The position numbers and the translations under genes were made by a program. 64,000 bases of DNA, taken from JAGDZR01 sp049115695 (GTDB lineage Bacteria > Bacteroidota > Bacteroidia > Cytophagales > Cyclobacteriaceae). This document shows, one piece after another, positions 1-9,251 of this stretch; within the stretch, counting starts at the first letter, position 1; the number at the start of each line of letters is the position of its first letter. Where the stretch lies: contig JAGDZR010000010.1 in the NCBI GenBank assembly GCA_049115695.1, positions 166,250 through 230,249 on the forward strand, written 5' to 3'. Below the pieces are notes generated by a model. It was not told the DNA's origin and ran no database searches. It saw only the letters and a program-made list of their open reading frames with translations.

Positions 1-2
1 GC

Positions 3-1031
3 ATGGGATTTTTAGACTTCTTTTCTAGTGACATAGCCATTGACCTGGGTACAGCCAACACTTTGATCATCAACAAAGACAAGGTAGTGGTAGACGAACC
101 TTCGATTATCGCAATTGACAAGAACAACAATAAAGTTTTGGCAATTGGTCGTGAGGCGATGCAAATGCACGAAAAGACCCATGAAAATATCAAAACCATT
201 CGGCCACTAAAGGACGGTGTAATAGCAGACTTCCATGCTGCTGAACATATGATTCGCGGGATGATCAAGATGATTGATGGCCAGAACAAGCGCCTTTTTC
301 CTGCATCTCATCGCATGGTTATATGTATTCCCTCAGGCATAACGGAAGTTGAAAAAAGAGCGGTTAGAGATAGTGCTGAGCATGCTGGTGCAAAAGAGGT
401 CTACATGATTCATGAGCCCATAGCAGCTGCAATTGGTATTGGCATTAACATTGAGCAGCCCATAGGCTCAATGATTGTTGATATCGGCGGTGGGACAACT
501 GAAATTGCAGTGATTGCTCTGTCCGGAATCGTTGCAGATCAATCAATACGAGTCGCGGGAGATTCATTCAACAAGGATATCCTTGACTACATGAGACGTC
601 AGCATAATCTTCTGATTGGAGAGCGGACCGCTGAGCGTGTGAAAATAGAAGTTGGCTCAGCGCTAACAGAATTAGACGAAGGGCCAGAAGATTTTGAAAT
701 CAGAGGTCGTGACCTGATGACGGGCATACCTAAGGTCATCAAGATCTCATATTCTGAAATAGCATTCGCCATTGATAAGTCTGTTTCAAAAATTGAAGAG
801 GCCGTGCTAAAAGCACTGGAAATATCTCCTCCTGAACTCTCAGCTGACATCTATGATAATGGAATCTACCTGACAGGAGGTGGAGCTTTGCTCAGAGGTT
901 TGGACAAGCGACTTAGTATGAAAACAAAATTGCCGATTCACATTGCTGAAGATCCATTGAGAGCTGTGGTTCGTGGTACTGGTCAGGCACTTAAAAATAT
1001 TCAAAACTACAAAGCCGTATTGATGACCTAA
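3..1031 (+). CDS. mreB: Rod shape-determining protein MreB (actin homologue)
   Basis: Bacterial actin that polymerises under the inner membrane and organises the elongasome (MreC, MreD, PBP2, RodA) for lateral-wall peptidoglycan synthesis. The 342-residue product has the actin-fold phosphate loops DLGTANT (residues 14-20) and DIGGGTTE (160-167) and the C-terminal adenosine motif LTGGGALLRGLD. The length is normal for MreB. The ATG at 3 gives the usual short amphipathic N-terminus (MGFLDFFSSD), so the gene is complete although the window begins two bases upstream; its promoter lies outside. mreC follows with no spacer (TAA then ATG), the first link of a five-gene operon. Confidence 0.97.
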   Translation: MGFLDFFSSDIAIDLGTANTLIINKDKVVVDEPSIIAIDKNNNKVLAIGREAMQMHEKTHENIKTIRPLKDGVIADFHAAEHMIRGMIKMIDGQNKRLFPASHRMVICIPSGITEVEKRAVRDSAEHAGAKEVYMIHEPIAAAIGIGINIEQPIGSMIVDIGGGTTEIAVIALSGIVADQSIRVAGDSFNKDILDYMRRQHNLLIGERTAERVKIEVGSALTELDEGPEDFEIRGRDLMTGIPKVIKISYSEIAFAIDKSVSKIEEAVLKALEISPPELSADIYDNGIYLTGGGALLRGLDKRLSMKTKLPIHIAEDPLRAVVRGTGQALKNIQNYKAVLMT

Positions 1032-1838
1032 ATGCTAAGGTTATTTGATCTGCTATATCGGTACAGAGTATTTATCTTCTTTTTATTCTTAGAAGTAGTT
1101 TGTTTCTGGCTGATTGGCACTTACAATAGGTACTACAATTCCCAATTTTTCAATTCCTCCAACTACATAGCGGGTAGCGTGCAAAAACTATCTGCCAATA
1201 CGTCTGACTATTTCAGTCTGGATGAGGTCAATCGAAGGCTGGTGGAAGAAAACAAAATGCTGCGTGAACAATTGTCACAAGCTAGTCTTCAAAAATTTTC
1301 TTTGGATACATTGGATAATGTCCTTGTCTATCAACCTGCTCGCGTGATCAACAATGATTTCAGAAGAAGTGAGAATTTCATTACGCTCGATGCAGGATCA
1401 TTACAGGACATTGAGCCGGGAATGGGTGTGATTGCTGATCAGGGAGCAGTAGGTGTTGTGAAATCCGTTTCCAAAAACTTTGCAACCGTTACCACATTAC
1501 TGCATCAAAATTTAATGGTCTCCAGTGTCCTAAAAAGTTCAAAGACACTTTGCACAACTCAATGGGATGCGCTTAATCCCCTGGAAAGTGAGCTCAAATA
1601 CATTCCCAGGCATATCGAACTCAATATCGGTGATACAGTTGTCACCTCTGGTTTCAATTCTGTTTTCCCGGAAAATGTACTAATTGGAACCATTGCGTCA
1701 TTTGAACTCCCGAAAGAATCACCATATTATAGTGCCAAGGTCCGGTTATCAAACGACTTCACCTCTATTGACTATGTATATGTCGTTCAAAGTGAATTGA
1801 AACTGGAAAAAGATAGTCTGGAGGTGGCATATGAATAG
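1032..1838 (+). CDS. mreC: Rod shape-determining protein MreC
   Basis: Bitopic inner-membrane protein whose periplasmic beta domain scaffolds the elongation machinery and activates PBP2/RodA. The sequence shows one N-terminal membrane segment (about residues 11-28), then a coiled coil (about 60-85, VEENKMLREQL) and the MreC beta-barrel region with the typical 'ITLDAGSLQDIEPGMGVI' and 'GDTVVTSGFNSVFPENVLIG' stretches. The 268-residue length is standard. The start abuts the mreB stop and the end overlaps mreD by 8 nt, consistent with translational coupling. Confidence 0.95.
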   Translation: MLRLFDLLYRYRVFIFFLFLEVVCFWLIGTYNRYYNSQFFNSSNYIAGSVQKLSANTSDYFSLDEVNRRLVEENKMLREQLSQASLQKFSLDTLDNVLVYQPARVINNDFRRSENFITLDAGSLQDIEPGMGVIADQGAVGVVKSVSKNFATVTTLLHQNLMVSSVLKSSKTLCTTQWDALNPLESELKYIPRHIELNIGDTVVTSGFNSVFPENVLIGTIASFELPKESPYYSAKVRLSNDFTSIDYVYVVQSELKLEKDSLEVAYE

Positions 1839-2346
1839 AGTCAGTTACAGGGTCCTCGGATTTCAGTTTTTCATATTTGTTGTGATTCAGATTCCTTTGC
1901 TCTACAAACTCGTTTTGGGGGGATCTGCTTTTGGATTTTTCTATTGTGGTTTTTTGCTCCTGCTTCCATACGGCCTAAGTCCAATTGTCTCACTTTTGCT
2001 GGGATTTGGTGTTGGATTGATCATAGACATTCCGTCTAGTACCCCCGGTATGCACGCAGCAGCATGTACATTTATCATGTTTGTTCGTGATTTCTGGTTG
2101 CGCGCTACATTAGGAGAGCCGGATGAAGATTCATCCATATCACTCTCAAATCAAAGATTAGGGCCTTTTTTAAGCTATCTGTACCCACTCATCCTGGTGC
2201 ATCATGTGATTATGTTTTTCATTGAACATGGCAAACTGCAAGGTTTCCTTATGATCCTGCAGCGAGCTTTTCTAAGCTCACTATTTTCATTTGTCTTGGT
2301 GTTGATACTTAGCTTTGTATTAACGAGCAAAAAGAGTCGGTCATGA
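1831..2346 (+). CDS. mreD: Rod shape-determining protein MreD
   Basis: Small polytopic membrane partner of MreC. The 171-residue product is almost entirely hydrophobic with about five membrane segments, and has the central charged loop with the DIPSSTPGMHAAACTF-type motif seen in Bacteroidota MreD. Sequence conservation in this family is low, so the call leans on position between mreC (8-nt overlap) and PBP2 (4-nt ATGA overlap), plus topology and length. Confidence 0.9.
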   Translation: MNRVSYRVLGFQFFIFVVIQIPLLYKLVLGGSAFGFFYCGFLLLLPYGLSPIVSLLLGFGVGLIIDIPSSTPGMHAAACTFIMFVRDFWLRATLGEPDEDSSISLSNQRLGPFLSYLYPLILVHHVIMFFIEHGKLQGFLMILQRAFLSSLFSFVLVLILSFVLTSKKSRS

Positions 2347-4130
2347 ATGAAAGGGCCCTTGTAATTCGAACATTGATTGTCTTGATGGTAATCGTACTCT
2401 CAGTACGATTGTTTTCCATTCAGGTAGTTGATGAAAAATATAAAAGAATTGCGGAGGACAACATCATCAATGAAATTGTCGATTACCCTTATCGCGGGTT
2501 AGTTTATGATAGAAACGGACAGTTGCTGGTTCACAATGAACCTGCATTTGATGTGCAGATTGTCCCACATGAGGTTGACTTGGAGGATTCTACAACTATT
2601 TGTCGACTACTCGATATTTCGCATGAGGAGTACATGACGGCTTACCAAAAAGCACGTCGCTATTCAAGTATTCTTCCATCCGTTTTTTATCAAAAGCTAT
2701 CCAATCAGGAGTTTGCGAAAATCCAGGACCAACTTATCAATCTTAATGGATTCTCTGTCCTTCCCCGAACATCCAGGGCCTACAATCATGAATCATTAGC
2801 TAATGTCCTTGGCTATATTGGACAAATATCATCGCGCCAACTCCAGAGGGACACAACTGGCTATTATGCCGGTGGAGATGATATTGGTATTACTGGTATT
2901 GAAAAGCAATACGAAAACGTACTACGAGGCAAAAGGGGAGTTAGCTACAAGACAGTAAATGTTCGAGGTATGATCATGGGTTCGTTTCGGGATGGTGAAT
3001 ATGATACTGTGCCAGTTCCGGGTCTTGATATTCAGCTGACAGTCGACCTGGAATTACAACGATATGCTGAGTTTTTAATGAAGGACAAGATCGGAAGTGT
3101 TGTGGCACTCGATCCAAATACCGGAGAGGTATTGGCATTTGTTTCATCCCCATCTTATGATCCCAATTTGCTATCCGGCCGCAAATTTTCTGAGAATTAT
3201 CAGAACATCGCACGCGATACACTAAACCCACTTTTCCAAAGACCCATTCAGGCCATGTACCCTCCAGGATCGATGTTCAAGACTATTTTGTCTCTGATTG
3301 CCATGCAGGAAAAAAGGGTAGGCCCGGTAGAGGAAATCATGTGTGAAGGAAACCTGATAGGCGATCACGCTCCTCCGGGTGAATACGATATTCGAAAGGC
3401 AATCACTTATTCCTCTAATAATTTCTTCTTTAAAGTCTTTCGAAGAATAATTCAGACCGGCACAGAAGAAAGCCCCTTTATAGATTCCAGAATTGGCTTT
3501 GAAACATGGCGAAATCATTTACTCAACTTTGGGCTTGGAAGAAAGCTAGGGATTGATATCCCGAATGAGGTGTCTGGTTTGGTTCCTAGCCTGAATACCT
3601 ATGATAGGGTATATGGTAAAAACAGATGGAAATTTTCTAACATATACTCACTAAGCATTGGGCAGGGCGAGCTATTGGTAACTCCTCTGCAAATGGCAAA
3701 TCTTGGCGCAATTCTCGCCAACAAAGGCTTCTATTACACTCCTCATCTCATTAAGACAATTGAAGATCAGGGCCCTGTAACATTCGTAAAGAACGACGTA
3801 GGGATTGATTCAATTTATTACAACGAAGTGCTTGAGGGAATGAAGCAGGTGGTAACGATAGGAACTGCACGAAGAGCATTCATGTCCGATCTTCAGATTT
3901 GTGGCAAGACATCTACTGTGCAAAATCCACATGGCGAAGATCATTCAGGGTTCATGGGATTTGCCCCCATGAAAAAACCTCAAATCGCTGTGGCGGTTTA
4001 TGTTGAAAATGCCGGAGAAGGTGGCCGTGCCGCTGCGACCATTGCTGGACTACTTGTAGAAAAATATGTTCGAGGAGAAATTACTCGTCCATGGTTTGAA
4101 AATTATGTCTTGGAGGGAGATTTTCTATAA
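2343..4130 (+). CDS. mrdA: Penicillin-binding protein 2 (elongasome transpeptidase)
   Basis: Class B PBP that cross-links peptidoglycan during cell elongation with the RodA polymerase. Domains in order: one membrane anchor (about residues 8-27), PBP dimerisation/pedestal domain (about 48-215), transpeptidase domain (about 245-575). The acylation tetrad is SMFK (Ser310, Lys313) and the second motif is SSN (357-359). The third motif reads KTS (522-524), followed by TVQN, where the family has KTG or KSG. This is a real codon (TCT) in an otherwise intact gene. The start overlaps mreD by 4 nt and rodA starts directly after the TAA. Confidence 0.95.
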   Translation: MNERALVIRTLIVLMVIVLSVRLFSIQVVDEKYKRIAEDNIINEIVDYPYRGLVYDRNGQLLVHNEPAFDVQIVPHEVDLEDSTTICRLLDISHEEYMTAYQKARRYSSILPSVFYQKLSNQEFAKIQDQLINLNGFSVLPRTSRAYNHESLANVLGYIGQISSRQLQRDTTGYYAGGDDIGITGIEKQYENVLRGKRGVSYKTVNVRGMIMGSFRDGEYDTVPVPGLDIQLTVDLELQRYAEFLMKDKIGSVVALDPNTGEVLAFVSSPSYDPNLLSGRKFSENYQNIARDTLNPLFQRPIQAMYPPGSMFKTILSLIAMQEKRVGPVEEIMCEGNLIGDHAPPGEYDIRKAITYSSNNFFFKVFRRIIQTGTEESPFIDSRIGFETWRNHLLNFGLGRKLGIDIPNEVSGLVPSLNTYDRVYGKNRWKFSNIYSLSIGQGELLVTPLQMANLGAILANKGFYYTPHLIKTIEDQGPVTFVKNDVGIDSIYYNEVLEGMKQVVTIGTARRAFMSDLQICGKTSTVQNPHGEDHSGFMGFAPMKKPQIAVAVYVENAGEGGRAAATIAGLLVEKYVRGEITRPWFENYVLEGDFL

Positions 4131-5402
4131 ATGAGAGGAGAAAGGCTTACAAGGCAAATTGATTGGTTAACCATATTCATATACCTAACCTTGGTGGTGC
4201 TGGGTTGGTTCAACATCTATGCAGCTGACTATGATCCCGAACTGAACCAAAGTATGTTCAGTCTTTCACAAAGCTCGGGAAAGCAGCTACTTTGGATTGG
4301 AACAGCTATGGTTTTGATTATCATTGTTTTAGCCTTGGATTACCGATTTTACGAGCAGTTTTCCTTCATTGTCTATGGAGTTGCCATTTTCTTGCTCGTG
4401 TTTGTACTGTTTTTTGGTAAAGAAGTAGCTGGTTCACGATCATGGTTTGAGATAGGTAGTTTTAGGCTGCAGCCATCTGAATTCGCCAAAATTGCTGCCG
4501 CTCTAGGCTTGGCCAAGTTCTTTGGTACGGCCAATCGTAAAGTTTCAAATAATAGAGATTTGATCCTCTCTAGTTTGTTTTTTCTTACACCTCTTGGTCT
4601 GATAGTGCTTCAGGGAGACGCAGGAACAGCCATGGTCTATCTGGCATTTTTTATTGTGCTCTTTAGAGAAGGAATGTCCCCTATGCTGTTGATGAGTGGA
4701 CTTGGAATCATAGCGCTATTTCTGTTGACACTTGTGCTGAATAAAATAATCCTCATCATTGGTATTGTAGTCATTACATTGGTAGTGGCCGGAATCATGG
4801 CTCGTAGTTTGAAGCGGGCAGTGGTCATCGGAATTGCTGCCATTTTGTCCATTGGCATAGTGGTGTCTGTTGAGTTTGTGCTAAATGACGTCCTCAAATC
4901 TCACCAACGAAAACGAGTGAACCTTTTGATTAACCCCAATGCTGACCCTTTAGGTGTAGGGTGGAATACTACTCAGTCAAAGATTGCCATAGGATCTGGT
5001 GGTTGGACAGGAAAAGGCTATTTGGATGGCACTCAAACGAAGTTTGACTTTGTTCCTGCTCAAACCACTGATTTCATTTTCTGCACAGTAGGAGAAGAGC
5101 ATGGCTGGATTGGGAGCACGGCTGTATTGATCATTTTTGCTGGCTTGCTTTTCAGGCTTTCATTTCTTGCTGAAAGGCAGAAATCTCTTTTCACACGAGT
5201 ATATGGCTATTCCGTAATTGCAGTGATTTTCTTTCATTTTGTCATCAACATTTCCATGACAATTGGTTTGTTCCCGGTTATCGGGATTCCCTTACCATTT
5301 TTCAGTTATGGAGGATCTAGTTTGTGGTCCTTCACAATACTTCTATTCATTTTTTTAAAGCTGGATGCACACCGAATGCAAGTATTGCAGCGGTCGTCCT
5401 AA
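4131..5402 (+). CDS. rodA: Peptidoglycan glycosyltransferase RodA (SEDS family)
   Basis: SEDS-family membrane glycosyltransferase that polymerises lipid II with PBP2. The 423-residue product has about ten membrane helices, the 'GSRSWFEIGSFRLQPSEFAK' region (residues 101-120), GDAGTA in the catalytic loop region (162-167) and the C-terminal signature IGLFPVIGIPLPFFSYGGSS. It is slightly longer than E. coli RodA because of a hydrophobic stretch around residues 180-250, as is usual in this phylum. It is the last gene of the operon; mazG converges on it 14 nt downstream. Confidence 0.96.
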   Translation: MRGERLTRQIDWLTIFIYLTLVVLGWFNIYAADYDPELNQSMFSLSQSSGKQLLWIGTAMVLIIIVLALDYRFYEQFSFIVYGVAIFLLVFVLFFGKEVAGSRSWFEIGSFRLQPSEFAKIAAALGLAKFFGTANRKVSNNRDLILSSLFFLTPLGLIVLQGDAGTAMVYLAFFIVLFREGMSPMLLMSGLGIIALFLLTLVLNKIILIIGIVVITLVVAGIMARSLKRAVVIGIAAILSIGIVVSVEFVLNDVLKSHQRKRVNLLINPNADPLGVGWNTTQSKIAIGSGGWTGKGYLDGTQTKFDFVPAQTTDFIFCTVGEEHGWIGSTAVLIIFAGLLFRLSFLAERQKSLFTRVYGYSVIAVIFFHFVINISMTIGLFPVIGIPLPFFSYGGSSLWSFTILLFIFLKLDAHRMQVLQRSS

Positions 5403-5416
5403 GCAAAAGCAATGGC

Positions 5417-6235
5417 TTATAGATCCTTAGCCTTTTCCCAATAGATATCCATTTCAGCTAAGGTCATATCTGAGATGTTTTTCCCTTCCTTTTTGGATGC
5501 TGATTCCAGATATTGAAATCGTTTGATAAATTTTTTATTCGTTCTCTCAAGCGCCTCCTCTGGATTAATCTCGACAAATCGTGCATAATTGATCAATGAA
5601 AAAAGTAAGTCACCGAACTCGCTTTGAGCCCTTTGCTCATCAATAGGACGATCAGTAGTAGCATCAAACTCAGCCCTAAACTCCTGCATTTCCTCCTCTA
5701 CTTTTTCCCAAACCTGTTCCTTTTTTTCCCAATCGAACCCAACACCTCTTGCTTTTTCCTGAATGCGCATAGCCTTAACCAGTGCTGGCAGAGAATTAGG
5801 CACTCCACCTAATACTGACTTATTTCCCTTTTCCTTAAGCTTGATTTTCTCCCAGTTTTCCTTCACGGTTTGTTCATCCTCAGCCTTCACATCACCATAG
5901 ATGTGTGGATGTCTTCGAATCAATTTTTCACAAACCTGATTGAGCACATCAGCCATGTCAAATGATTGCTTTTCACTTCCTATGCGTGCATAAAAAGCCA
6001 TGTGAAGCATTAAGTCTCCCAGCTCCTTTTTCACTTCTTCAAGATCATTTTCAAGTATGGCATCTGACAGCTCATACGTCTCCTCTATGGTTAAATGACG
6101 AAGCGACTCCAGGGTTTGCTTTTTATCCCATGGACAGTTCTCGCGGAGCTCATCCATAATCGTCAGCAGTCGATCAAAAGCTTCAAGTTTTTTAGCCCTA
6201 TTTGAGTCAGTCGAGGAAACAATATGATTGGCCAT
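5417..6235 (-). CDS. mazG: Nucleoside triphosphate pyrophosphohydrolase MazG
   Basis: House-cleaning enzyme that hydrolyses (d)NTPs to the monophosphate and pyrophosphate. Two MazG helical domains are visible: the first has CPWD (34-37), the metal-binding EETYE (51-55) and ELGD (71-74); the second has EEEMQEF (about 180) and EFGDLLF (206-212), ending in the conserved NPEEALERTNKKFIKRF. The 272-residue length is right for the two-domain bacterial enzyme. The ATG at 6235 is the first in frame. It stands alone, convergent with rodA and divergent from the small membrane gene at 6344. Confidence 0.96.
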   Translation of the reverse strand: MANHIVSSTDSNRAKKLEAFDRLLTIMDELRENCPWDKKQTLESLRHLTIEETYELSDAILENDLEEVKKELGDLMLHMAFYARIGSEKQSFDMADVLNQVCEKLIRRHPHIYGDVKAEDEQTVKENWEKIKLKEKGNKSVLGGVPNSLPALVKAMRIQEKARGVGFDWEKKEQVWEKVEEEMQEFRAEFDATTDRPIDEQRAQSEFGDLLFSLINYARFVEINPEEALERTNKKFIKRFQYLESASKKEGKNISDMTLAEMDIYWEKAKDL

Positions 6236-6292
6236 AAAAAGTTTTTTGAAAAGTGAATTATTGCAGGAATAACAGTGTTAATTCAACAATGG

Positions 6293-6327
6293 TTGGCAAA
6301 GTTAACCAACTGGTTTATATACCTTTG
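6293..6327 (+). promoter_or_regulatory. Bacteroidota-type promoter (TACCTTTG) for the small membrane gene
   Basis: TACCTTTG at 6320-6327 is a perfect match to the phylum's TAnnTTTG element. A TTG at 6293-6295 could serve as the -33 element but is 24 nt away, one more than the usual maximum. The element lies downstream of an in-frame GTG at 6275 and 16 nt upstream of ATG 6344, which decides the start of the next gene. Confidence 0.6.
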
Positions 6328-6343
6328 CGCAAAACAAATTCTT

Positions 6344-6574
6344 ATGGCAACAGTTTTCTTAGCTATCGGATTCATCGCTCTATTTTTCATTGGCATGTCG
6401 GTAAGACTTTTCCTGGTCAAGGATGGTGAATTCAAAGGGACCTGCGCTTCACAGAGTCCATTTTTGAACCCGGAGGGGGCCACCTGTGGTTACTGTGGAC
6501 GAGAGGTCAAGCCAGGGGAGGACTGTGCTGAACCTACATCCGAAGTGGATAAGGTGATGGCAAAATTCAATTAA
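6344..6574 (+). CDS. Small single-span membrane protein with CxxC pair
   Basis: A 76-residue protein of unknown function. It has one N-terminal membrane helix (about residues 2-22) followed by a short soluble tail with four cysteines, including CGYCGREV (CxxC) and a further GEDC, which suggests a small metal- or disulfide-binding knuckle. Short proteins like this ('membrane or secreted protein') are common in Bacteroidota, but I know of no assigned role. An in-frame GTG at 6275 would add 23 residues, but it lies upstream of the promoter element at 6320, so I chose ATG 6344. Confidence 0.75.
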   Translation: MATVFLAIGFIALFFIGMSVRLFLVKDGEFKGTCASQSPFLNPEGATCGYCGREVKPGEDCAEPTSEVDKVMAKFN

Positions 6575-6591
6575 TCAGATTTTTTATCGTT

Positions 6592-6624
6592 TTGTTTTCC
6601 GACTTAAGGAAAACTCTATATTTG
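6592..6624 (+). promoter_or_regulatory. Bacteroidota-type promoter for glmM
   Basis: TTG at 6592-6594, a 22-nt spacer, then TATATTTG at 6617-6624. This fits the phylum's TTG-N17-23-TAnnTTTG consensus exactly. It lies 24 nt upstream of the TTG start codon of the phosphohexomutase gene. Confidence 0.75.
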
Positions 6625-6648
6625 CGCTCCGCTAAATAACTAGGACAC

Positions 6649-8040
6649 TTGACATTAATTAAATCAATCTCTGGCATAAGGGGAACCATTGGCGGTAAAC
6701 CCGGCGAAACACTCTCGCCACTTGATGTAGTAAAATACGCTGCAGCATATGGAGAGTGGATCAAATCAAGAAATACAAGAGATTCCAAATCCAAAGTGGT
6801 CATCGGTCGTGATGCCAGACCCTCTGGGCCAATGATAGGCAGTTTAATCGCCAATACCCTACAGGGACAGGGTATCGATGTGATAGATTTGGAACTGTCA
6901 ACGACACCAACTGTCGAAATGGCAGTAGTCGCTGAAGAAGCAAATGGCGGAATAATCATAACGGCCAGTCACAATCCGGCAGGATGGAATGCTTTGAAAC
7001 TTCTCAATGAGAAAGGTGAATTTGTTTCTAGCCAGGACGGCCAACAAATTCTGACCATTGCTGACACTGAGGGCTACACATTTGTGGATCCCAAAAAATT
7101 CGGCATCTGTGAAGTAAAGGATCACTATATCGACTGGCACATCGAACAAATCCTCTCGATGGAATTGGTGGATGCAGATGCCATCAAAAAACGAAAATTC
7201 AAAGTAATCCTCGATGCTGTGAACAGCACAGGAGGAATTGCCGTGCCTGCATTGTTGGAGAAATTGGGTGTTGAAGTCGAAAAACTTTATTGTGAACCCA
7301 ATGGCATGTTTCCACACAATCCTGAGCCACTTCCAGAAAATATTACGCATATATGCTCTGAAATGTCTAGTGGTCAATATGACTTAGGCATAATAGTAGA
7401 CCCTGATGTTGATCGATTGGCACTCGTCAGTGAAAATGGCGAACCATTTGGTGAAGAGTATACGTTGGTTGCTGTTGCAGACTATATGTTAAGCAAGCGA
7501 CAGGGTAATTCCGTATCGAATCTATCTTCTACCAGGGCGCTAAGAGATGTTACAGAGAAACGTGGAGGTGAGTACAGTGCTTCGGCCGTCGGTGAAGTAA
7601 ATGTTGTTACCAAAATGAAAGAGGTAAATGCAGTAATCGGTGGTGAAGGAAATGGAGGCATTATTGTTCCTGAACTGCATTATGGTCGAGATGCCTTGGT
7701 TGGAATTGCGCTTTTTCTTTCTCATTTAGCCCAGTTTGGAAAGAGCGCAGCAATGTTGCGTTCCACTTATCCAAGCTACCATATTTCAAAAAATAAGATT
7801 GAGCTTACTCCTGAAATCAATGTTGATAACATTCTTGAAGAACTTAAAATCAAGTATGTGAAAAATCCAATCAACGATGTGGATGGTGTAAAAATCGAAT
7901 TCGACAAAGAATGGGTGCATTTGAGGAAGTCAAATACTGAGCCTATCATAAGGATTTATGCTGAATCCGAAAGTCAGGCAACCGCTGAACACCTGGCCAA
8001 TAAACTTATCTCTGACATTAAGGAGATCATAGCAGAATAA
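6649..8040 (+). CDS. glmM: Phosphoglucosamine mutase / phosphomannomutase family protein
   Basis: Alpha-D-phosphohexomutase, most likely GlmM, which interconverts glucosamine-6-P and glucosamine-1-P on the way to UDP-GlcNAc. Visible are the phosphoserine loop TASHNP (105-110, Ser107), the metal site DPDVDR (251-256), the sugar-specificity loop GEGNGG (332-337) and the C-terminal phosphate-binding RKSNTEPIIRIYAE. Length 463 is normal. The start is TTG: translation from it gives the family's N-terminus (MTLIKSISGIRGT), with no ATG nearby that keeps it. Substrate assignment (GlcN-6-P versus mannose or glucose phosphate) is inferred from family resemblance. Confidence 0.88.
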   Translation: MTLIKSISGIRGTIGGKPGETLSPLDVVKYAAAYGEWIKSRNTRDSKSKVVIGRDARPSGPMIGSLIANTLQGQGIDVIDLELSTTPTVEMAVVAEEANGGIIITASHNPAGWNALKLLNEKGEFVSSQDGQQILTIADTEGYTFVDPKKFGICEVKDHYIDWHIEQILSMELVDADAIKKRKFKVILDAVNSTGGIAVPALLEKLGVEVEKLYCEPNGMFPHNPEPLPENITHICSEMSSGQYDLGIIVDPDVDRLALVSENGEPFGEEYTLVAVADYMLSKRQGNSVSNLSSTRALRDVTEKRGGEYSASAVGEVNVVTKMKEVNAVIGGEGNGGIIVPELHYGRDALVGIALFLSHLAQFGKSAAMLRSTYPSYHISKNKIELTPEINVDNILEELKIKYVKNPINDVDGVKIEFDKEWVHLRKSNTEPIIRIYAESESQATAEHLANKLISDIKEIIAE

Positions 8041-8074
8041 AGTATTTGGAAATCAAATTAGCGACACTTCTTTC

Positions 8075-8082
8075 TACCTTTG
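8075..8082 (+). promoter_or_regulatory. TAnnTTTG promoter element for cysteine desulfurase
   Basis: TACCTTTG matches the -7 consensus perfectly and sits 23 nt upstream of ATG 8106. The nearest upstream TTG (8046-8048) is 26 nt away, so the -33 element is weak. Confidence 0.5.
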
Positions 8083-8105
8083 CAGAGTAGACTACAGTGC
8101 CTAAT

Positions 8106-9251
8106 ATGATGAAAGTTTATTTGGATAATGCGGCCACCACCCCAATGGACCCGCAAGTATGGGAGGCAATGCTCCCAATGATGCAAAATCACTTTGGAAA
8201 CCCTTCTTCGATTCACAGCCATGGAAGGGAAGTGAGGTCTCAAATTGAGAAGGCCAGAAAGAAGGTAGCCGAGTTGCTTAATACTTCCCCAGCCGAAATA
8301 TTTTTCACTTCAGGTGGAACCGAAGCAGATAACACAATCTTAACAAGATGTATCATTGATCTTGGCGTAAAAAGAATTATCACCTCAAAAATTGAACATC
8401 ATGCAGTGCTGCACACTGCCGAACTCTTGTCCGGCACTAAAGGTGTAGAACTATCATTTGTTCAATTGGATAAAGATGGGACAGTAGATTTAAACCATCT
8501 GAAATCGCTACTTCAGTCAAGTGATCAAAAAACGCTGGTAAGTCTGATGCATGGCAACAACGAAATAGGCAATCTCATTGACTTGCATGAAGTTGGGACA
8601 ATATGCAAAGAGCATAGCGCTCTTTTTCATAGCGATACAGTTCAGACAATGGCTCACCTGCCTATTGATCTCGAAAACACTCCAATTGATTTCATTGTGG
8701 GAGCCGCTCACAAATTCAATGGCCCAAAGGGAGTTGGTTTTATGTATATCAATCATAATGTCAAGATTTCGCCATTCATTCATGGTGGTGCACAAGAGCG
8801 CAACATGCGAGCTGGAACTGAAAATGTCTATGGCATCATAGGATTAGCAAAGGCTTTGGAGATTGCGCATGAAGAAATGACCTCTCAAAAAACACATATT
8901 GAGGGTCTTAAAAAACAAATGATTGAGCAACTAAAGGCCAACATTCCGGACGTCCTATTCAATGGCAAGTCTGACTCTCTTGACGAAAGTCTCTACACAG
9001 TTTTGAGTGTTAGCCTTCCTCCTTCACATATGAAAGACATGTTGTTGTTTAGCCTGGATATTGCCGGCGTTTCTGCGAGCGGTGGAAGCGCATGTAGCAG
9101 TGGATCTAATATTGGGTCGCATGTCCTTGCAGAACTGGATAGAGATCAGGAAAGAGGCGCAATTCGTTTCTCATTTAGTAAATTCAATACGCCCGAAGAA
9201 ATTAATTATGCAGTTGAAAAACTTAGTGTCATTCTCGCTGTTCCGGCATAG
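8106..9251 (+). CDS. Cysteine desulfurase (NifS/IscS-like, PLP class V)
   Basis: PLP enzyme that removes sulfur from cysteine as a persulfide for Fe-S cluster or tRNA thiolation. Counting from the GTG at 8097, the PLP lysine is Lys206 in GAAHKFNGPKG, the PLP-stacking His lies in the EHHAVL motif, and the persulfide cysteine is Cys333 in SGGSACSSGS. A GTG at 8097 is also in frame; I prefer the ATG pair at 8106/8109 because it gives the usual MKVYLDNAATTP N-terminus. The end overlaps the start of the secreted amidase by 44 nt. No IscU or SUF genes are adjacent, so the sulfur acceptor cannot be inferred. Confidence 0.92.
   Translation: MMKVYLDNAATTPMDPQVWEAMLPMMQNHFGNPSSIHSHGREVRSQIEKARKKVAELLNTSPAEIFFTSGGTEADNTILTRCIIDLGVKRIITSKIEHHAVLHTAELLSGTKGVELSFVQLDKDGTVDLNHLKSLLQSSDQKTLVSLMHGNNEIGNLIDLHEVGTICKEHSALFHSDTVQTMAHLPIDLENTPIDFIVGAAHKFNGPKGVGFMYINHNVKISPFIHGGAQERNMRAGTENVYGIIGLAKALEIAHEEMTSQKTHIEGLKKQMIEQLKANIPDVLFNGKSDSLDESLYTVLSVSLPPSHMKDMLLFSLDIAGVSASGGSACSSGSNIGSHVLAELDRDQERGAIRFSFSKFNTPEEINYAVEKLSVILAVPA

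Noticed and set aside
6898..7377. 159-residue open frame antisense to glmM
   Set aside because: It lies wholly inside a well-supported gene, encodes no recognisable domain, and has no promoter; it is a codon-bias shadow.
9061..9207. Longer start for the secreted amidase
   Set aside because: It would place the signal peptide 49 residues inside the protein; ATG 9208 puts it at the N-terminus.
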